A stretch of DNA of 9,483 nt, taken from assembly GCA_900541285.1 (NCBI GenBank), contig UQJA01000079.1, positions 1-9,483 of the forward strand. Direction: 5' to 3'. Of this stretch, positions 5,511 to 9,483 are shown piece by piece. The notes under the pieces were generated by a model that was given only the letters and a program-made list of their open reading frames with translations, was not told the DNA's origin and did no database searches. The DNA is from an uncultured Collinsella sp. GTDB lineage: Bacteria > Actinomycetota > Coriobacteriia > Coriobacteriales > Coriobacteriaceae. Positions within the stretch are counted from its first letter, which is position 1. The number at the start of each line of letters is the position of its first letter. Made by a program: the position numbers and the translations under genes.

Positions 5511-8500
5511 ATGGATCTTTCGACTTTGATGCCGCAACAGCTGCAGATCGTCAAAACGCTCGACCGTCCGCTGTTTGTCTCGGCGGGCGCCGGTTCGGGC
5601 AAGACCTTTACCCTCACGCGCCGCATCGTCTACGCGCTCTCGCCCGAATCCGGTCCGTTCGTTGAGCATCTGGACCAGGTGCTCGCCATTACCTTTACCA
5701 AAGATGCCGCGGCCGAGATCCGCGACCGTGTGCGCCGCGCGCTTATCGAAGAGGGTATGGACGAAGAGGCCCTGACCGTCGACGACGCTTGGATCTCGAC
5801 CATTCACGGCATGTGCTCGCGTATCCTGCGCGCGCACGCGCTGGAGCTGGGCATCGATCCCGAATTCACGGTGCTCACCGATACCGACGAGCTTATGGAT
5901 CAGGCTGTCGAGCATGTGTTGGGGCGCGCAACGGCGCCCGATGCCGCGCCCGAGCTCGCCGCTTCGCTTAAGGACCTCTACGCCTGGTATCCCATGGCGG
6001 GCGAGGGCGGCCCCTTTGGCGCCGGTACCACCATCAAGGGCCTGGTGCGCGACCTGCTGGAGCTATCGAGCCAGCTGCCGGGCGGCATGGACGATGTGTG
6101 CGTGGCGCGCGGTCAGGCTGACACCTCGGCGCTGGCCGACGCCTATCGCGCAGCGTTGGGTGCGAGCAAGGCCGCGACCGAGAAGGCACAAGTGGCACTC
6201 GACGCCATCGACGCGTTTGAGGCGAGTGGCAAAACCATGGAGGATGCGGCGCGACTCATGATGTCGTGCACCATGCCGCGTGCGAGCAAGGCATTCCCTA
6301 AGGAGCAGGTCGAGCTGCTCAAGGCCGAGGCCGCCGATGCGTTTATCAATATCGTGCTGGCCTGCGGTGGTCCCGCGCTCGATGCGCTGGTGGGGCTTGC
6401 CCGTGCCGTGGAGGCCGAGTATCGCGCGCTCAAGGCCGGCCAGTCCGCTCTCGATAATAACGACCTGCTGCGCATGGCGTACGAGGCGCTGCGCGACTAC
6501 CCGGCTATTCGAGCTGCCTATGAGGGACGCTTTAAGATGGTCATGATCGACGAGTTCCAGGATACCGACCAGATGCAGGTCGATTTGATTCGCTATCTGA
6601 CCGGCGCGGGGGAGCGTGCGCTGTGTACCGTGGGCGATGCGCAGCAGTCGATTTATCGTTTCCGCGGCGCCGAGGTCGAGGTCTTCCGCCGCCAAGAGCG
6701 CAAAGTGGGCTCCTCTGCTGCGCCCGAGACGGCTGTCGCATCCGATGTCCCTGCCGGCGAGCTCGTCAAGCTCGTGCGCAACTTCCGCAGCCACGACGAG
6801 GTGCTGCGTTACGTGGCACGCGTCTTCGACGGCGATGACGGCGGCCTGATGCAGGGATTTTTGGATCTTGAGGCGAGCGACGGCCGCAAGGACACGCTGG
6901 TGGCAGACGCCTCGCGTCGCCAGGCCCTCTTTGTTGCCGGCGGCAGTACGCAGGAGCGCACACAGGCCAAGGCCCGTGCGATCGCCGAGCGCTTCCGCGC
7001 GCTTGTCGATGCCGGCCAGCCCCAGGGCGGCATGGTGCTGCTGCTGGGCCGCATGACCAACGCCGACGTCTATGCCCAGGCCTTCCGCGACCAGGGGCTC
7101 GACTGCGTGATCGCAGGCGGCTCGGTCTTTGCCCAAGCCGCCGAGGTGCAGACGGTGCGCGCCCTGGTGTGCGCGCTTGCCAATCCGGCCGATACGGCGC
7201 AGGGCCTTATGCCACTGCTCGCCTCGCCGATGTTTGCGCTCGGCGCCCAGGAGTTCCTGGCGCTGGCGACCAAGCTCGATAGTGAGACGGGGGAGACCTC
7301 GCGCCGGAATATCGACGCGGGCATCATGAGTGATTTCGATGTGCCGGGTTTGCAAGACTTGCCGCTCGTGACGCGCGCCCGCGAGGTGCTGCGGTATGCG
7401 CTTCGTCGCGTGGGCCGCGATTCGTTCGCCGCCATCGCGCGCGACGTGGTCAACGCCTCCGGCTGGTTTGTGCGTCTGGCACAGCGCGGCCCCGAGGGCA
7501 AGGCCATTGCCGCCAACGTACTCAAGGCGCTCGATGCCGTGGCCGAAGCGGAGTCCGAGTTCGGCAACTCGCCGCGTTCCATCGCGCTGGCCTTCGACCG
7601 CTTCTTGGCGGGCAAGGAGGCCCCGGGTGCCCTCAACGAGGAGGGTGACGGCTCGGTGCGCATCATGACCGTGCATGCGTCCAAGGGTCTGGAGTATCCG
7701 GTCGTAGCGGTTGCCGAGTGCTTTGGCGTGCGCAAATCGTCCAGTGCGGCACAGATGGGCCGCGTCGACGGTGGGGCGCAAGTCGTGGCGCTGCCGGCTC
7801 GTTTTGATGGCGTTAAGCTTGCCGACGGGACCTTCGTGAAGGGCGATGACGTCAAAAAGCAGTTTGAACACGCGTTTAAGGGCAAGGGCACGTCGCTGTG
7901 GTTGCCGCCGGAGCTCATGGAGGACGTCTGCGCGACGGGCTCTCCCGCCGAGGCATTTGCCCGCCTGCGCAACGACGACCTGCAGCTTTCGCTCGAGGAG
8001 CGGGCTCGTCTGCTTTATGTCGCCATGACGCGAGCGCGCGAGCTGGTCATTCTGGCGATGGATGCCGGCGTGAGCCGCGGCAAGGTGACGGCGCCGACCT
8101 TCGATGTCGAGACGGATCTGGCCTACGACGTGCTGCGCCGCATCCTGCCGACCGACAGTCTGAACATGCCGCAGCTCGATAGCGACCGTTTGGTGTTCGA
8201 CAACTCTAAGCCGGGCGACTACGAGCTCATCTCGCTGGCGGACTTTACGTTTGGCGAGCAGGCGTTTGAGGCCAACGCTTCGCTGGATGTCGAGGGCGGG
8301 CTTGTCCGTGGCGATGCGGAGCCGGAGGGTGCCGGTGCAGATGCCCGCGCTGCCGTTCCCGGGCCTGCCGGCCCCGAGTCCGATGCGTTTGAGCTCGTGT
8401 ATCCCCGGGCGGTGGGCGTGCGCATGGGCACCTGCCCGTATCCGGCGCGCGATTCGTACAGCTACTCGTCAATTGCCGCGGCGCTGCATGCCGAGTCCGA

Positions 8501-9143
8501 GGACCGTGCCGCCGAGGCGCACGTGCCCATGGACGAGGCCGGCGATGATGCGGAGTCGGATGGCTCGGAGATGACGGATGCGGACGTGGCTGCTGTCGAG
8601 CCCGCCGGCAACCCCATGGCGCTGGGCTCGGCGTTCCATGCCGCCTGCCAGTGGCTGATCGAGATGGGTGCCGATGAGCTGCCCGCCGCGCGTGCCGATG
8701 CACTGGCGCGTCTGTGGCGCCTGACGCCGGAGCAGCGCGAGCGCTTCGACGTTGCCCTGGACCGCTGGCTCAAGTCGGCGGTCCGTGCCGAGCTGCTCGC
8801 CTGGCCCTGCGTTCGCGCCGAGGTGCCGTTCTTTTCGCTGGGCTGCGAGGACGAGGACATCGCTCGCTACGGTACATATGCCGAGGGCGCCATCGACGCT
8901 TTGGCGATGAACCCGGCGGATTCGTCATGCGCGCTGGTCATCGACTACAAGACGGGCGGCACGCCGGACGAGACGCCGGAACAGCTGCAGGAGAAGCACG
9001 CCCTGCAGGCGCGCGTCTACGCTGATGTTCTGCACAAGGCGGGCTTTGAGGCCGTGACCGTCAAGTTCGTCCGCGTGGAGCAGGCGAATCCAGCCATCTT
9101 CGTCGAACCCGCCGAACCTCAAGTAGTCACCTATAACCTCTAG
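5511..9143 (+). CDS. addA: AddA-like UvrD/Rep-family helicase with C-terminal RecB-type nuclease
   Basis: This 1210-residue protein should be the ATP-driven helicase-nuclease subunit of an AddAB-type complex that resects double-strand breaks for RecA-mediated repair. All superfamily 1A motifs are present: Q-motif around Q9-Q10, Walker A SAGAGSGKT (24-32), AITFTKDAAAEI (Ia), ISTIHGMCSRIL (Ic), DEFQDTD (347-353, motif II), GDAQQSIYRFRGA (III), VRNFRS (IV), MTVHASKG (719-726, V) and YVAMTRAR (836-843, VI). After a YSYSS segment and a very acidic linker comes a PD-(D/E)XK nuclease with D1129 (EGAID), D1145/K1147 (VIDYKTGG) and Q1166-xxx-Y1170. Length matches AddA (about 1200). The gene sits directly downstream of the addB-like gene in one operon. 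A UvrD/PcrA or RecB identity is less likely, because UvrD lacks the nuclease and no recC-like gene is seen. All catalytic residues look intact. Confidence 0.93.
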   Translation: MDLSTLMPQQLQIVKTLDRPLFVSAGAGSGKTFTLTRRIVYALSPESGPFVEHLDQVLAITFTKDAAAEIRDRVRRALIEEGMDEEALTVDDAWISTIHGMCSRILRAHALELGIDPEFTVLTDTDELMDQAVEHVLGRATAPDAAPELAASLKDLYAWYPMAGEGGPFGAGTTIKGLVRDLLELSSQLPGGMDDVCVARGQADTSALADAYRAALGASKAATEKAQVALDAIDAFEASGKTMEDAARLMMSCTMPRASKAFPKEQVELLKAEAADAFINIVLACGGPALDALVGLARAVEAEYRALKAGQSALDNNDLLRMAYEALRDYPAIRAAYEGRFKMVMIDEFQDTDQMQVDLIRYLTGAGERALCTVGDAQQSIYRFRGAEVEVFRRQERKVGSSAAPETAVASDVPAGELVKLVRNFRSHDEVLRYVARVFDGDDGGLMQGFLDLEASDGRKDTLVADASRRQALFVAGGSTQERTQAKARAIAERFRALVDAGQPQGGMVLLLGRMTNADVYAQAFRDQGLDCVIAGGSVFAQAAEVQTVRALVCALANPADTAQGLMPLLASPMFALGAQEFLALATKLDSETGETSRRNIDAGIMSDFDVPGLQDLPLVTRAREVLRYALRRVGRDSFAAIARDVVNASGWFVRLAQRGPEGKAIAANVLKALDAVAEAESEFGNSPRSIALAFDRFLAGKEAPGALNEEGDGSVRIMTVHASKGLEYPVVAVAECFGVRKSSSAAQMGRVDGGAQVVALPARFDGVKLADGTFVKGDDVKKQFEHAFKGKGTSLWLPPELMEDVCATGSPAEAFARLRNDDLQLSLEERARLLYVAMTRARELVILAMDAGVSRGKVTAPTFDVETDLAYDVLRRILPTDSLNMPQLDSDRLVFDNSKPGDYELISLADFTFGEQAFEANASLDVEGGLVRGDAEPEGAGADARAAVPGPAGPESDAFELVYPRAVGVRMGTCPYPARDSYSYSSIAAALHAESEDRAAEAHVPMDEAGDDAESDGSEMTDADVAAVEPAGNPMALGSAFHAACQWLIEMGADELPAARADALARLWRLTPEQRERFDVALDRWLKSAVRAELLAWPCVRAEVPFFSLGCEDEDIARYGTYAEGAIDALAMNPADSSCALVIDYKTGGTPDETPEQLQEKHALQARVYADVLHKAGFEAVTVKFVRVEQANPAIFVEPAEPQVVTYNL

Positions 9144-9155
9144 CCCTCAGATAAC

Positions 9156-9218
9156 TTGCGGTGGAATACGGATTGTTTTGGCCAAAAAAGCCGCCAAACA
9201 GTCCGCATTTCACCGCAA
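9156..9218. repeat. 63-nt long imperfect inverted repeat / hairpin between addA-like gene and dnaE
   Basis: The arms start as a perfect TTGCGGTG (9156-9163) with CACCGCAA (9211-9218). They continue inward through AAT/ATT (9165-9167 / 9207-9209), CGGA/TCCG (9169-9172 / 9202-9205), TGTTT/AAACA (9174-9178 / 9196-9200) and GGC/GCC (9180-9182 / 9190-9192), with an A-rich loop. Two of the breaks are G-U compatible in RNA. It lies 12 bases after the addA-like stop and has no T-run, so it is not a standard terminator. It could be an mRNA 3'-end stabiliser, a small RNA precursor, or a miniature repeated element; no target-site duplication is visible. Confidence 0.6.
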
Positions 9219-9274
9219 CTGCAAGAGGAGCCGTGTTGGTTTGGCTAGGTTCGGGTGCTGTCCGTGCCGTGCGG

Positions 9275-9280
9275 TAAAAT
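9275..9280 (+). promoter_or_regulatory. Possible -10 element of the dnaE promoter
   Basis: TAAAAT (9275-9280) is a good -10, 39 bases before the dnaE ATG, but no recognisable -35 lies 16-18 bases upstream. A weak promoter or read-through from the repair operon are both possible. Confidence 0.3.
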
Positions 9281-9319
9281 CGTTCAGTCAGAACACGAAC
9301 CCGCATCGGAGCTCATCAC

Positions 9320-9483
9320 ATGGCATTCGTCCATCTGCACAACCACACTGTCTTTTCCATGCTCGACGGCGCAACCCGTATCCAGGATATGGTCAATCGT
9401 GCCGTTGAGCTTGGCATGCCCGCCGTGGCCATTACCGACCACGGCTACATGTACGGCGGACCCCACCCGGCGCCCGGCGTAAA
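9320..9483 (+). CDS. dnaE: DNA polymerase III alpha subunit, N-terminal part
   Basis: The first 54 codons are present; the gene runs off the right edge. The N-terminus FVHLHNHTVFSMLDGA (residues 3-18) and AVAITDHGYMYG (35-46) are the PHP-domain motifs of DnaE, the replicative polymerase catalytic subunit. The histidines H5, H7, H9 and H41 are PHP metal-site positions. The ATG at 9320 has GGAG (9308-9311) eight bases upstream. The last eight residues or so (GPHPAPGV) do not follow the usual DnaE sequence after MYG, which may reflect divergence or low-quality sequence at the edge. The motif order HLHNHT...MLDG is specific enough to prefer DnaE over stand-alone PHP phosphoesterases. PolC would not begin with a PHP domain. 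Confidence 0.93.
   Translation, partial: MAFVHLHNHTVFSMLDGATRIQDMVNRAVELGMPAVAITDHGYMYGGPHPAPGV

Noticed and set aside
4182..5915. Long minus-strand open frame across the addB/addA junction
   Set aside because: Same composition bias, no family resemblance, and antisense to well-supported nuclease and Walker A sequence.
6063..7871. Long open frame of about 600 codons on the minus strand opposite the addA-like gene
   Set aside because: It is antisense to conserved helicase motifs, has no ribosome-binding site, and is rich in Arg, His and Gly. This is the usual shadow of a high-GC gene.
9156..9218. Intrinsic terminator for the addA-like gene
   Set aside because: The stem is unusually long and imperfect and is followed by CTGCAAGAGG, with no T-run.

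Overview
The window looks like a piece of chromosome from a high-GC, Gram-positive anaerobe of the Coriobacteriia, most probably Collinsella or a close relative. This is inferred from G/C-rich third codon positions, the protein flavour, and the mix of an Rrf2 regulator beside cysK, a YerC/YecD TrpR-like protein, an AddA/AddB-type helicase-nuclease pair and dnaE. No rRNA, tRNA, CRISPR array or insertion sequence was found. Both ends cut through genes.

Layout. Positions 1-343 (-) hold the N-terminal 114 codons of cysteine synthase (cysK). Its divergent partner at 597-1025 (+) is an Rrf2-family regulator with four cysteines placed like those of Fe-S members such as IscR. The 253 bp between them carries a good promoter for cysK, a strong 5'-end hairpin in the predicted cysK leader, and a 23-bp dyad over the regulator's own predicted promoter. 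A 12-bp-stem terminator (1096-1132) separates the regulator from a convergent four-helix membrane protein of the phage-holin-4/DUF360 type (1164-1529, -). After about 320 bp without a gene, which includes a promoter and a structured leader, comes a YerC/YecD TrpR-like regulator (1854-2153, +) closed by a textbook terminator (2179-2205).

The second half is a two-gene recombinational-repair operon: an AddB-like inactive-helicase/nuclease (2339-5507) and an AddA-like UvrD helicase/nuclease (5511-9143), three bases apart. Together they should form a double-strand-break resection complex. The addB-like gene as given here is broken by a +1 frame change at about 4003-4004; the two reading frames join into one plausible 1055-residue protein if one G is removed. 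The AddB-like protein also lacks a Walker A motif and seems to keep only part of the family's C-terminal Fe-S cysteine set. Between addA and dnaE lies a 63-nt imperfect inverted repeat (9156-9218) with no U-tract. The window ends in the first 54 codons of DNA polymerase III alpha (dnaE, 9320-end).

Novelty: this is mainly ordinary housekeeping chromosome and I do not see an undescribed multi-gene system. The items most worth a second look are the split addB-like gene and its missing motifs, the cysK/Rrf2 control region, the leader hairpins at two predicted transcription starts, and the 9156-9218 hairpin.
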